A stretch of 64,000 nucleotides of DNA from Desnuesiella massiliensis (GTDB taxonomy: Bacteria > Bacillota > Clostridia > Clostridiales > Clostridiaceae). Made by a program: the position numbers and the translations under genes. The first letter of the stretch is position 1. Each line of letters starts with the position of its first letter. A model generated the notes under the pieces. That model was not told where the DNA came from and did not search any database. It was given only the letters and a program-made list of their open reading frames with translations. Positions 1 to 8,767 of the stretch are shown one piece after another. The stretch is from NCBI RefSeq assembly GCF_001403615.1, contig NZ_LN879457.1, positions 930,001-994,000 on the forward strand, given 5' to 3'.

Positions 1-1
1 T

Positions 2-1069
2 GATGGAAAGGATTCCACCTTAGAAGAGTGGAAGGAAAAGAAAGTTAGAACCTATAAATATTATGAAGAATTGCTCAGCGATGAGAAAATAGATGCAGTA
101 TTTATAACTACACCGGATGGAACCCATGCAGAAATAGCTATAAAAACTTTAAAGGCAGGTAAACATGTTATATGTGAAAAGCCTTTAGAAATAACAGAAG
201 AGAAGATTTTATCCATAGTAAAGTCAGCAAAGGAACATAATAAAATATTTATGCTTGGCTTTGTATTAAGGTATGCACCTTTATTTATAAAGATTAAAGA
301 GCTTATTGCCAGTGGCATCATAGGCAATTTAATAATGTGTGAAGCAAGAGATAATATAAACTATGGAGGATTTTCCTATTTTCATGATTGGCACAGAGAA
401 AGAAGACATTCCGAAAGTTTGCTTCTCCAAAAGGCTACTCACAGCTTGGATATACTAAATTGGATGATAGATTCCTATCCTAAAAAAGTAGCAGGCTTCG
501 GTTCCTTAGATGTATTTGGAGAAAAAGGAGCTATGAAAATTTTTGGACATCCTGTGGATAAAGCCCTTAAGTGCAGTGAATGTTCTAAGCAAAAGGAATG
601 TGAAGAGAATATAGAAAATGTGTACAGATTAGGTAAGGCTGCAAGGCGAGAGCAATGGCCAGATGACTGTTTGTATGCCAGTGAAATAGATGTTCAGGAT
701 AATCAAAGTTTAATAATAAAATATGACAATGGTGTAAAAGCTAATTACAATTTATGTCTTTTTACTCCCGAATATAAAAGAGAATTTATATTTATAGGAG
801 ATAAAGGGAAGCTAGTAGCTGATGATAAATCTAAAACCATCACCATAGCTTTTAGAAATACAAAGGATGTAATAAGCTATGAAGTACCTAATGAGGGGGT
901 TCATGGTGGAGGAGATGAAAGGCTAATGGAGGATTTTATAAATTGTTATTATCATAATAAAAAACCTATTGCTTCTTTGAAGGATGGAGCTATAAGTGCA
1001 TTGCTGGCTTTAGCGGCACAAAAGGCCATAGATCAGGAGCAAATAGTAGAAGTTAAAACTATAGATTAG
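2..1069 (+). CDS. Gfo/Idh/MocA family oxidoreductase (5' end outside window)
   Basis: NAD(P)-dependent sugar or cyclitol dehydrogenase family. The reading frame is open from base 2 with no stop, so the N-terminal Rossmann nucleotide-binding segment lies before the window. What is visible includes the end of the Rossmann fold (TTPDGTHAEIA), the family EKP motif with its catalytic lysine at 176-184, and a THSLDILNW segment in the usual active-site His position. An unusual Cys-rich insert (CSECSKQKEC) lies in the C-terminal alpha/beta domain. It could bind a metal or be structural. The next gene, another member of the family, starts 12 bp downstream, so they are co-transcribed. The substrate is unknown; linkage to nanE and a ROK kinase suggests an amino-sugar or sialic-acid-type sugar. 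Confidence 0.88.
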   Translation, partial: DGKDSTLEEWKEKKVRTYKYYEELLSDEKIDAVFITTPDGTHAEIAIKTLKAGKHVICEKPLEITEEKILSIVKSAKEHNKIFMLGFVLRYAPLFIKIKELIASGIIGNLIMCEARDNINYGGFSYFHDWHRERRHSESLLLQKATHSLDILNWMIDSYPKKVAGFGSLDVFGEKGAMKIFGHPVDKALKCSECSKQKECEENIENVYRLGKAARREQWPDDCLYASEIDVQDNQSLIIKYDNGVKANYNLCLFTPEYKREFIFIGDKGKLVADDKSKTITIAFRNTKDVISYEVPNEGVHGGGDERLMEDFINCYYHNKKPIASLKDGAISALLALAAQKAIDQEQIVEVKTID

Positions 1070-1081
1070 AGGAGGATAACT

Positions 1082-2083
1082 ATGTTAAGAGTTGGTATTA
1101 TAGGATGCGGTGGAATCGCTGGAATGCATGCTTTCTGCTATCAACATATGCCAGAGGCTAAGGTGGTAGCAGTAGCAGATATAATCCCTGAAAGAGCAGA
1201 TAATATGGCTAAGATTTTTGGAGCAGAGGCTCTATATCATGGGGATGAGCTATTAAAAAGAGAGGATATAGATGTAGTAGATATTTGCTTACCTACTTAT
1301 CTACATTGCGAGTATGTTTTAAAGGTTGCCGCAGCAAAGAAGCATGTGCTTTGTGAAAAGCCTATGGCTTTAAACCTTGAAGAAGGTAGAAAGATGATTG
1401 AGGCTACTAAAGAAGCAGGGGTTAAATTCATGGTAGCTCATGTGTTAAGATTTTTCCCAGAGAATGAAAATGCAAAGCTTGTAATGGAAAGCGGCGCTAT
1501 AGGAAACCCAAGAATGGTAAGAACCTATAGAGGAGGAGTTCATCCAGGCAGAGTAAGAGCTTGGTATGCTGATGTTGAAAAGAGTGGTGGAGCTATACAA
1601 GATATGGTTATCCATGATATAGATTATTTAAAATCTTGCTTTGGACCAGCAAAGCAGGTATATGCTAAAGGAAATGTATTTGAGAAAACACCAAATTTAG
1701 AATATGATTTGGTTATGATAGAGTTCTATAACGGTGTAATAGCTCATCTAGTAGCGGATTGGTCCAGACCAGAAGGTGGACAATTCAACACTAAGATGGA
1801 AATAGTGGGAACTAAGGGTATTGTAGAATATGATTTATCAAAATCAATGCCTTTAAGCGTATTAGCAGCTCCTGAGGCTCAAGTAGGAGATAAGGGTGTA
1901 GCGGTACCAGAAAGTCCATTAGATCCAAGGTCTAACCCTTATGCAAAAGAAATAATTAAATTCTTAGCAGCTATAGAAAATGATACAGAGGTTCCAGTTC
2001 CAGGAGAAGAGGCTTTAGAGTCCTTAAGTATTGCATTAGCTGCATTAGAATCCATAAAGACAGGAAAGCCTGTTAGACTATAG
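1082..2083 (+). CDS. Gfo/Idh/MocA family oxidoreductase
   Basis: Complete 333-residue NAD(P)-dependent oxidoreductase. The glycine-rich nucleotide-binding turn GCGGIAG is at residues 8-14, EKP at 92-94, and a GGAIQDMVIHDID segment gives the H178xxD181 active-site pair typical of inositol- and glucose-type dehydrogenases. AGGAGGA just upstream supports the ATG. It is the second of three tandem family members that differ clearly in sequence, so they are not recent duplicates and may act on successive or different sugars. The substrate cannot be read from the sequence. Confidence 0.9.
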   Translation: MLRVGIIGCGGIAGMHAFCYQHMPEAKVVAVADIIPERADNMAKIFGAEALYHGDELLKREDIDVVDICLPTYLHCEYVLKVAAAKKHVLCEKPMALNLEEGRKMIEATKEAGVKFMVAHVLRFFPENENAKLVMESGAIGNPRMVRTYRGGVHPGRVRAWYADVEKSGGAIQDMVIHDIDYLKSCFGPAKQVYAKGNVFEKTPNLEYDLVMIEFYNGVIAHLVADWSRPEGGQFNTKMEIVGTKGIVEYDLSKSMPLSVLAAPEAQVGDKGVAVPESPLDPRSNPYAKEIIKFLAAIENDTEVPVPGEEALESLSIALAALESIKTGKPVRL

Positions 2084-2138
2084 GAGCCATAAATAATGAT
2101 TTGTATGTGCTCATAAGAAATACAAGGGGGTCGTTGAT

Positions 2139-3116
2139 ATGAAACTAGCTATATTAGGTTGCGAACATATGCATGCAGCTAGCTACGTAGTAGAAGGTAA
2201 GAAATTGCCTGGTGTTGAAATAGTAGGAATAGCTGAACCAGATAGATTAAGAGGAATTAACTTTGCACAGAATTTTGGAGTAAAATATTATGAAACTTAT
2301 GAAGAGCTAATAAACAGAGCTGACGTAGATGCAGTAGTAATTTGTTCTTCAAACATAAAACATGCTAATCTTACTGTAGCAGCAGCTAGAGCTAAGAAGC
2401 ATGTGATAGTAGAAAAACCTATAGCTACTACTATAGAAGATGCTGAAATGATGATAGAAGAATGTAAGAAAAATAATGTAAAATTAATGGTGGCTCTTCC
2501 AGTAAGATATGCTCCGCCTATAGCAAGAGCGAAACAAGTAGTTGAAAGCGGAAGAATAGGTGATATTGTGGCTATCAATGGAACAAATCATGGTTCCATG
2601 CCAGGAGGATGGTTCACTAAAAAGGAACTATCTGGAGGAGGAGCTATAATAGACCACACTATCCACGTGGCTGATTTAATGCATTGGATGTTAAAATGCG
2701 ACATTAAAGAAGTTTTTGCAAAAAGCGGAAATTTAATTCATGATTTAGAGGTAGAAGATACAGGCTTACTTTTCATGGAATTTGAAAATGGAACTTATGC
2801 CACTTTAGATACTTCTTGGAACAGACCAGAGTCCTTCCCAACTTGGGGAGATGTAACTATGGAAATCATAGGTACGAAAGGAACCTTAAATGTAGATGCC
2901 TTTGCTCAACATGGAAATTTATATAGCAATAATAATAATAGCAGCAAGCATGTGGGCTGGGGAGATGACATGAATTATCTCATGATAAGGGATTTTGTAA
3001 ATTGTATAAGAGAGGATAAACCATCACCAGTTCCAGGAGAAGACGGATTATTTGCTTTAAAAGTTGCTTTAATGGCTTATGATTCTGTGGATAAGAACGA
3101 AGCTGTAAGATGGTGA
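2139..3116 (+). CDS. Gfo/Idh/MocA family oxidoreductase with atypical Rossmann turn
   Basis: Complete 325-residue member of the family. EKP is at 92-94 and the IIDHTIHVADL segment gives H176xxD179. The N-terminal nucleotide-binding turn reads LGCEHMHA rather than GxGxxG, so cofactor binding may differ from its two upstream paralogues. AAGGGGG precedes the ATG. A 55 bp gap with no terminator separates it from the second oxidoreductase, and the TIM-barrel gene starts 4 bp after it, so all four are probably one transcript. Function: likely oxidation or reduction of a sugar hydroxyl; substrate unknown. Confidence 0.88.
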   Translation: MKLAILGCEHMHAASYVVEGKKLPGVEIVGIAEPDRLRGINFAQNFGVKYYETYEELINRADVDAVVICSSNIKHANLTVAAARAKKHVIVEKPIATTIEDAEMMIEECKKNNVKLMVALPVRYAPPIARAKQVVESGRIGDIVAINGTNHGSMPGGWFTKKELSGGGAIIDHTIHVADLMHWMLKCDIKEVFAKSGNLIHDLEVEDTGLLFMEFENGTYATLDTSWNRPESFPTWGDVTMEIIGTKGTLNVDAFAQHGNLYSNNNNSSKHVGWGDDMNYLMIRDFVNCIREDKPSPVPGEDGLFALKVALMAYDSVDKNEAVRW

Positions 3117-3120
3117 TAAT

Positions 3121-3981
3121 ATGAAAAAAAGCATAAATGCCTGGTGTTATCCAGGCAGCTTCTCTATAAAGCAATGCATGCATCATTCAAAAGAAGCAGG
3201 ATTTCATGGCTTAGAGCTTAATATGACAGAAGATATGCATAATAAAAGTATTGTTACCAGTTTGAACTTTCAAGAAAACTTAGGTTTAAATACTGAATCT
3301 AAGGAAGAAGAGATATTGAAGATCTATGAGGATTCTAAGGACATTGGAATAAATATATCCAGCATATCCTCTTCCCTTCACTGGACTTACTCCTTAACCA
3401 GCGAAGATGAAAGCATTAGAAAAAAAGCTATGGACATAGTAAAGAAGATGATAGATGCAGCAATACTTTTAAACACAGATGCTATTTTAGTAGTGCCTGG
3501 TGTAGTAAATGAGAATGTGTCCTACATGGAAGCCTATAAAAGATCTCTTAAAGCTTTTAAAGAACTTAGAACCTATGCCGAAGCTAATAAGGTTTATATA
3601 GGTATTGAAAATGTATGGAACAAATTTCTTTTAAGTCCTTTAGAAATGAAAGCCTTTATAGAGGAAATAGGAAGCAGTTACATAGGTGCTTATTTTGATG
3701 TAGGAAATGTATTAGCTTATTCTTATCCAGAATACTGGATAGAGATATTAGAAAAATACATAATAAGAGTTCACATAAAGGATTTTGATACCTCTATAGG
3801 TAATATTACTGGGTTTAAAAATCTTCTTCAAGGTGATGTTAACTGGGTAAAGGTTATGGAAGCCTTAAGGAGAATTAAATATAAGGGCTATGTTACGGCA
3901 GAACTCACACCTTATAAAACTTGTCCGGAAGCCATAGCTCATGATACATCTTTACACATGGATAGGATATTAGCGCTTTAA
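3121..3981 (+). CDS. Sugar phosphate isomerase/epimerase family TIM barrel
   Basis: 286-residue protein of the xylose-isomerase-like (AP endonuclease family 2) TIM-barrel superfamily. The usual metal-binding quartet is visible as E163 (GIENV), D193 (FDVGN), H218 (RVHIKD) and E261 (TAEL). Members isomerise or epimerise keto sugars, and some cleave 3-keto-glycosides by elimination after a Gfo/Idh enzyme has oxidised the sugar. It begins 4 bp after the third oxidoreductase and ends in a hairpin terminator overlapping its stop, so it closes the operon. Exact reaction unknown. Confidence 0.85.
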   Translation: MKKSINAWCYPGSFSIKQCMHHSKEAGFHGLELNMTEDMHNKSIVTSLNFQENLGLNTESKEEEILKIYEDSKDIGINISSISSSLHWTYSLTSEDESIRKKAMDIVKKMIDAAILLNTDAILVVPGVVNENVSYMEAYKRSLKAFKELRTYAEANKVYIGIENVWNKFLLSPLEMKAFIEEIGSSYIGAYFDVGNVLAYSYPEYWIEILEKYIIRVHIKDFDTSIGNITGFKNLLQGDVNWVKVMEALRRIKYKGYVTAELTPYKTCPEAIAHDTSLHMDRILAL

Positions 3982-3997
3982 TATCCTATCCTTTTTA
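3960..3997 (+). terminator. Rho-independent terminator of the oxidoreductase operon
   Basis: A perfect 13 bp stem (GGATAGGATATTA paired with its complement) has a 6-base loop and is followed by TTTTT. The left arm lies inside the last codons of the TIM-barrel gene. Confidence 0.85.
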
Positions 3998-4062
3998 TAA
4001 GGCCTAATAAAGAAAAAGATTTATAAAGAAAAGAATTGATATTGGTAAGGAGAGTAGAAGCT

Positions 4063-5964
4063 ATGAGTTTAAATATTTATAGTAGCACCAAAAATGCTAC
4101 CATACAATACGCTATAGAAGAATTGATAAAATACATAAAACTGATGCAAAAGCATATAGTAATAGAAAGCAGTCAGTATAAAGAGCATAGCCTTTGCATT
4201 GGCACCTTAGAGGAATTAGGATTGTCGCTAAATGTAGAGGTAGAGGATAATAGCTTAGATGACTATATTTATATAGATGTGTGTGAAGGAAAAGGTATTA
4301 TCAGTGGAAATAATCCAAGGAGTGTATTATTAGCTGTTTACAGATTTCTAAGAGGGCTAGGCTTCAGTTGGGTTAGACCAGGAGCACAGGGAGAATATAT
4401 ACCTGAAGGAGATATATTTAGAGGTAAGGTTAAGGTAGAAGAAAAACCTTATTACAGACATAGAGGCTTGTGCATTGAAGGAGCCGTGAGCTATGACAAT
4501 GTTAAGGATATAATTGAGTGGAGTCCTAAGGTAGGATTGAACAGTTATTTTATACAGTTTAGAGAGGCCTATACCTTCTTTGAAAGATGGTACTCCCATA
4601 AGAATAATTCTTACAAGGAACCAGGGGAATTTAACATAGATAAGGCAAGAGTCTTCACAAAAGAATTAGAAAAAGAAATAAAGAAAAGAGATCTAATATA
4701 TCATGGGGTAGGGCATGGATGGACTTGCGAGCCCTTAGGAATCTCAGGTTTAGGCTGGGACGAAGAGAAACATGAGTTAAGTGATGAAGTAAAGCAATAT
4801 CTAGCAGAAATCAATGGACAAAGAGATATCTGGAAGGGCATACCTCTAAATACTAATCTATGCTATTCTAATCCAGAGGTAAGAGAGCTAATTATTGAGG
4901 ATATTGTAAAGTATATTAAGGAAAATAATGCTGTGGATTTGCTTCATATATGGTTAGCGGATGGAAGCAATAATCAATGTGAATGTTCTGAATGTATCAA
5001 AATGAGACCTTCAGATTATTATATAAAGTTGCTTAATGAGTTAGATAGCAGACTTTCTAAGGAAAATTTAGACACAAGAATAGTATTTTTAATATATGTG
5101 GATCTTTTCTGGCCTCCAGAGAAAGAAAGCATAAAGAATAAAGATAGGTTTATAATGATGTTTGCCCCTATAGCCAGGGTATATATAGATTACTTTAAGG
5201 CAAATAAGGATAAGGTAGAAATAAAGCCCTATGTAAGAAATAAGGTTTCCTTCCCTACAGCTATAGAGGATAATGTTGCTTATTTAGAAGCTTGGCAAAA
5301 TATGTTCAAGGGAGATAGCTTTGACTTTGACTACCACTTCATGTGGGATCATCTCTTTGACCCAGGTTATTTTGAAATAGCAGAACTGATTTATAAAGAT
5401 GTTAAAAATCTAAAAGCCATAGGACTTAATGGACTTATAAGCTGCCAGCTGCAGAGAACTTTTCTTCCTACTGGTTTAGGCGTATATGCTATGGCTGAAA
5501 GCCTATGGAATCCTCATATTGATTTTGAAGATATAGTAGAGTACTACTTCTTAAAAGCCTTTGGAAAAGAAGGCATTAAAGCTTCTGAGTATCTCAAAGA
5601 ATTAACCATGCTTTTTGATCCTTCCTATATGAGAGGAGTAAGAGAGAAGGTAAACAAGGAAACCTCAGAGAGATTCCTATCCATTATAGACTTTATAGAG
5701 GAATTTGAACAGACCATAGATAAAAATTTACAATTAGAAAATAGTTGCCATAGAGCTTCCTGGAATTATTTAAAGCTCCATGCGCATATGTGTAAACTAT
5801 ATGCAAAAATTCTCTCTCTAAAAGCTAAGGATGAAAAGGAAGCTTGGTGGAAGACTTGGGAAGAGCTAAAGGACTTTATAACTAAGGAAGAGGACAAAAT
5901 TCAGCCTGTTTTTGATGTGTTCCAGTTTATAACAACTATGGATAAGATGCTAAAAGTAGATTAA
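4063..5964 (+). CDS. DUF4838-type protein, probable carbohydrate-active enzyme
   Basis: About 633 residues. The N-terminal part has the small alpha/beta domain seen before the barrel in GH67/GH20-like glycosidases (SGNNPRSVLLAVYRFLRGLGF). The middle is a predicted TIM-barrel region of DUF4838 type, with a CECSEC cysteine cluster and W/D/E-rich segments such as HIWLADG. There is no signal peptide, so it acts in the cytoplasm. The ATG at 4063 is preferred over an in-frame TTG at 4036 because AAGGAGAG lies 8 bases before it. Context with sugar oxidoreductases suggests hydrolysis or rearrangement of an imported glycoside. Catalytic residues cannot be assigned with certainty. Confidence 0.75.
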   Translation: MSLNIYSSTKNATIQYAIEELIKYIKLMQKHIVIESSQYKEHSLCIGTLEELGLSLNVEVEDNSLDDYIYIDVCEGKGIISGNNPRSVLLAVYRFLRGLGFSWVRPGAQGEYIPEGDIFRGKVKVEEKPYYRHRGLCIEGAVSYDNVKDIIEWSPKVGLNSYFIQFREAYTFFERWYSHKNNSYKEPGEFNIDKARVFTKELEKEIKKRDLIYHGVGHGWTCEPLGISGLGWDEEKHELSDEVKQYLAEINGQRDIWKGIPLNTNLCYSNPEVRELIIEDIVKYIKENNAVDLLHIWLADGSNNQCECSECIKMRPSDYYIKLLNELDSRLSKENLDTRIVFLIYVDLFWPPEKESIKNKDRFIMMFAPIARVYIDYFKANKDKVEIKPYVRNKVSFPTAIEDNVAYLEAWQNMFKGDSFDFDYHFMWDHLFDPGYFEIAELIYKDVKNLKAIGLNGLISCQLQRTFLPTGLGVYAMAESLWNPHIDFEDIVEYYFLKAFGKEGIKASEYLKELTMLFDPSYMRGVREKVNKETSERFLSIIDFIEEFEQTIDKNLQLENSCHRASWNYLKLHAHMCKLYAKILSLKAKDEKEAWWKTWEELKDFITKEEDKIQPVFDVFQFITTMDKMLKVD

Positions 5965-5971
5965 AAACTAG

Positions 5972-6012
5972 GTCTCTTCGAAAAATAATCAGTTATTTTA
6001 TTGGAGAGACTT
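5972..6012 (+). terminator. Hairpin after the DUF4838 gene, probable terminator
   Basis: GTCTCT...AGAGAC arms and an inner AATAA/TTATT pairing form a stem just downstream of the stop codon. The U-tract is weak (CTTATTCT), so this is a moderate call. Confidence 0.45.
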
Positions 6013-6018
6013 ATTCTA

Positions 6019-6114
6019 GGGAAACAACTTCAACTACAAACTTATACATGTACCATAATGGCTTGAAGATGTCATTTTAGTACATGTATAAGTGAAGTTT
6101 TCGCAGTGTTTCCC
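6019..6114. repeat. Long imperfect inverted repeat over the promoter of the MBL-fold gene
   Basis: Two 35-base arms (6019-6053 and 6080-6114) share their outer GGGAAACA/TGTTTCCC and inner CTTATACATGTAC/GTACATGTATAAG blocks; the middle matches poorly. TATAAT at 6115-6120 abuts the right arm, and its -35 region would fall inside that arm. It could be an operator, a structured leader or the remains of a small palindromic element. Confidence 0.6.
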
Positions 6115-6142
6115 TATAATTGTTAAAGAAGGGGGAAAGTTT

Positions 6143-6967
6143 ATGAGAATTCAATTTTTAGGTACAGCGGCTTCGGAGGGGTGGCCAGCAGTATTTTGCC
6201 AATGCGAAGCTTGTAAAAAGGCAAAGGAATTAGGGGGGAAGAATATTAGGAGCAGGTCTTCTTGTATTATAGAAGATAAATATATGATTGATTTTCCTCC
6301 GGATACCTTCATGCATATGATAAAGAACAAATTAGATTTAGCTAAAATACAGCATTTATTTATAACTCATTCTCACGAAGATCACTTTTATCCTGAAGAT
6401 CTATTCACTAGGCAAGAGCCCTATGCTCATATAGATAAGCAATACCTAGCTCCTATGAATATTTATGGCAATAGCACTGTAAAAAAAGAATTTAATAAAT
6501 TAGGCGGGGAAAAAAACTCCAATGGTTCTCTAAAATTTCAAGAGCTTAAGCCCTTTCAGCATATTAAGATAGAAGATGTTGAGGTGTACACCCTATTGGC
6601 GGATCATAAGCCTGATGAGCAATGTCTTCTATATATAATTAAAATAGGGAATAAGACCTTGCTCTATGGCCATGACTCAGGATACTTTCCAGAAAGAAGC
6701 TGGAAGGAAATTGCAAAGCATAAGATAGATGGGGTTATATTTGACTGTACCTTTGGATTTATGGAGATGAAAAAAGGTCATATGGGTTTTTCAGCAGCTT
6801 TAGAGATAAAAGATAGAATGCTTAGAGAAAGCATAGCCTCTGAAAACACAAAATATATAATCACTCATTTTTCACATAATGTGGGGTTAATGCATGAAGA
6901 AATAGAGAAAAAAGCTGGGGAATATGGCTTTATAACTGCTTATGATGGAATGTTTTTAGAAATATAA
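6143..6967 (+). CDS. PhnP-like metallo-beta-lactamase fold hydrolase
   Basis: 274-residue cytoplasmic metal-dependent phosphodiesterase or hydrolase of the PhnP type. The metal motif H76xH78xD80H81 (THSHEDH) is intact, later ligands appear in HDSG, FDCTFG and THFSHN, and the C19xC21xxC24 cluster near the start resembles the structural zinc site of PhnP-like enzymes. GAAGGGGGAAAG lies just before the ATG at 6143, which also gives the expected MRIQFLGTAA beginning; an upstream in-frame ATG at 6092 falls inside an inverted repeat and is rejected. PhnP itself cleaves cyclic ribose phosphates, but no other phn genes are nearby, so the substrate is probably another cyclic or diester phosphate. Confidence 0.83.
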   Translation: MRIQFLGTAASEGWPAVFCQCEACKKAKELGGKNIRSRSSCIIEDKYMIDFPPDTFMHMIKNKLDLAKIQHLFITHSHEDHFYPEDLFTRQEPYAHIDKQYLAPMNIYGNSTVKKEFNKLGGEKNSNGSLKFQELKPFQHIKIEDVEVYTLLADHKPDEQCLLYIIKIGNKTLLYGHDSGYFPERSWKEIAKHKIDGVIFDCTFGFMEMKKGHMGFSAALEIKDRMLRESIASENTKYIITHFSHNVGLMHEEIEKKAGEYGFITAYDGMFLEI

Positions 6968-7010
6968 AAAGAGAGAGGATGTCACAAAATGGAGACATCC
7001 TCCCTCTTTT
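6966..7010. terminator. Bidirectional terminator between convergent genes
   Basis: The stem AAAAGAGAGAGGATGTC / GACATCCTCCCTCTTTT with a 10-base loop has A and T runs on either side. It serves the MBL-fold gene and the convergent SGNH hydrolase gene. Confidence 0.8.
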
Positions 7011-7051
7011 AAAAGGGGTATAATTTATAAAAAGGCAATGATTAATGCTTC

Positions 7052-7708
7052 TTATAAGCTTAAAGAATTTATAACACTTATGGCATAGGTCATGATTCCT
7101 GTACTGCTAGGATGCACGCCATCATAAGTATATTTTATATTACTAGCCTTATTCATGTTGTCACTAAATATTTTATGTAATGGACAAATATATAGATTAA
7201 ACTCTGCTGCAATTTTATGAACTCTTTTATTATATTCAGCAATCATTAAATTGCCTTCATTCTCTAGTGCTAAAGAACAATCGTAGGTAGAAGTAAACCC
7301 TTTTTCTACTGGAGGTATTTCACCTATTAATATTTTTTCTATACCAACATTTTTAGCGCTAGTTACCATATATCTTAGATTTTCTTCAAACATATCTGCA
7401 TCTACCACGTCAAGTACAAGATTATCAAATTGTCGCCAAACATCATTGGTTCCGATTAATATGCTCAAGAAATCTGGCTTTATATCTAATACATCCTTTT
7501 CCCATCTATTAATCAAATCGCTAGATCTATGACCGCTGATACCTTTGTTTATAAAGTCTAGCTCTAGCTCAGGATATTTACTATACATATAATCCCTTAT
7601 ATATCTTACATATCCAGCACCTATATCATCAGGGCTGCCGTAGGAAGCACCTGCATCTGTTAAACTATCTCCTATAAAGAGTATTTTCATGCCTTTAGTA
7701 AATAACAT
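7052..7708 (-). CDS. SGNH/GDSL-family hydrolase
   Basis: 218-residue esterase or deacetylase with all four SGNH blocks: GDSLTD with nucleophile S15, the Gly in NKGISGH, GTND with N88, and DGVH with the D196/H199 pair. No signal peptide is present, so it acts inside the cell, probably removing acetyl or acyl groups from sugars. AGGAAGG lies 7 bases before the ATG. It is monocistronic and divergent from nanE. Its placement in the sugar island supports a carbohydrate esterase role, but the acyl substrate is not readable. Confidence 0.88.
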   Translation of the reverse strand: MLFTKGMKILFIGDSLTDAGASYGSPDDIGAGYVRYIRDYMYSKYPELELDFINKGISGHRSSDLINRWEKDVLDIKPDFLSILIGTNDVWRQFDNLVLDVVDADMFEENLRYMVTSAKNVGIEKILIGEIPPVEKGFTSTYDCSLALENEGNLMIAEYNKRVHKIAAEFNLYICPLHKIFSDNMNKASNIKYTYDGVHPSSTGIMTYAISVINSLSL

Positions 7709-7837
7709 TTTATCGCCTTCCTCATTTAAGATTGAAAAGTTTATAAATTAATCATAACATCATTAATTTATTATATCTATGCATATTGTTTAATAAATTA
7801 TAAAAAAAGTACGTTTTCAATTAATCTAATGCTCTAA

Positions 7838-7949
7838 TTTATAGGAGGTTGTGAAAAAAGGTGTTCTATAGGTTTCCCTACACCGCGCGTGGAACTCCAC
7901 GAGCGGCCCGTGAAAAAGAACACCTATGTTTTTCATAGCCTCCTATAAA
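7838..7949. repeat. 112 bp nested palindrome with GC-rich core
   Basis: Outer arms at 7838-7867 and 7917-7949 pair over about 30 bases, from TTTATAGGAGG to AGGTGTTCT. The loop contains a second hairpin (CCGCGCGTGG, loop AACT, CCACGAGCGG) at 7883-7906. The GC content of the core stands out sharply from the AT-rich surroundings. It lies in the divergent region between the SGNH gene and nanE. Read on the minus strand it contains an AGGAGG followed by an ATG frame that runs through the core, which I take to be fortuitous. It is probably a small palindromic mobile repeat or structured RNA; I do not recognise the family. Confidence 0.7.
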
Positions 7950-8058
7950 ACATATAATATATGAACATAAAAGTAGAAGAAACGCAAAGAAAGCTAATAT
8001 ATTTTATGCTAGTATAAAATTAAAATTATTATATAATTAATATTAGGGGGTCAATTTC

Positions 8059-8745
8059 ATGAGAAATGTAATAGAGTTAATAGAGAAAGGGTTAATTGTA
8101 TCTTGCCAAGCTTTAGAAGATGAACCTCTGCATTCTTCTTTTATCATGAGCAAAATGGCTTTTGCCGCAAAGCAGGGAGGAGCAACAGGTATAAGAGCTA
8201 ATAGTTATGAGGATATAGTTGAAATAAAAAAGGCAGTGGATTTACCTGTTATAGGAATAGTTAAAAAAGTATACGAAGATAGTGATATCTATATAACACC
8301 TACTATACAAGAAATTGATGAACTAGTTAGGGCTGGTTCAGATATAATAGCACTAGATGCAACTGATAGGACAAGACCTAATGGAAAAAGCTTAGAGGCT
8401 TTTATGAAAGAAATAAGAGAAAAGTATCATGGTCTAATCCTAATGGCAGATGTATCAACTTATGAAGAAGGAATAAGAGCTTTTAAACTTGGCTTTGATA
8501 TAGTATCTACAACCTTATCAGGATATACCCCTTATAGTAAGAAATTAGATAATCCTGATTTTGAATTATTAGAAAGGTTAGTAAAGGAAGTAACTGTTCC
8601 TGTTATTGCGGAAGGTAGAATATGGACACCAGAAGAGGCGAAAAAGGCACTTGAAATAGGTGCTCATGCAGTAGTGGTGGGAACTGCTATCACTAGACCA
8701 AGAGAAATTACAAGAAGATTTAAGGATGTAATAGAGGCATCCTAA
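8059..8745 (+). CDS. nanE: N-acetylmannosamine-6-phosphate 2-epimerase
   Basis: 228-residue TIM-barrel enzyme that converts ManNAc-6-phosphate to GlcNAc-6-phosphate in amino-sugar and sialic-acid catabolism. Family features are the N-terminal GLIVSCQALEDEPLH, the catalytic lysine in GIVKK (K69) and the glutamate in AEGRI (E185), followed by a phosphate-binding VVVGTAITRP. The length equals the family norm. AGGGGGTC lies before the ATG. It is followed 22 bp later by a ROK kinase that would supply its substrate. No neuraminate lyase (nanA), nagA or nagB is in the window. Confidence 0.95.
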   Translation: MRNVIELIEKGLIVSCQALEDEPLHSSFIMSKMAFAAKQGGATGIRANSYEDIVEIKKAVDLPVIGIVKKVYEDSDIYITPTIQEIDELVRAGSDIIALDATDRTRPNGKSLEAFMKEIREKYHGLILMADVSTYEEGIRAFKLGFDIVSTTLSGYTPYSKKLDNPDFELLERLVKEVTVPVIAEGRIWTPEEAKKALEIGAHAVVVGTAITRPREITRRFKDVIEAS

Positions 8746-8767
8746 GATTAAAGAAGGGAGTTATTTT

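Noticed and set aside
7838..7949. Small protein read on the minus strand of the nested palindrome
   Set aside because: Its codons are dictated by the two hairpin arms; no independent sign of coding.
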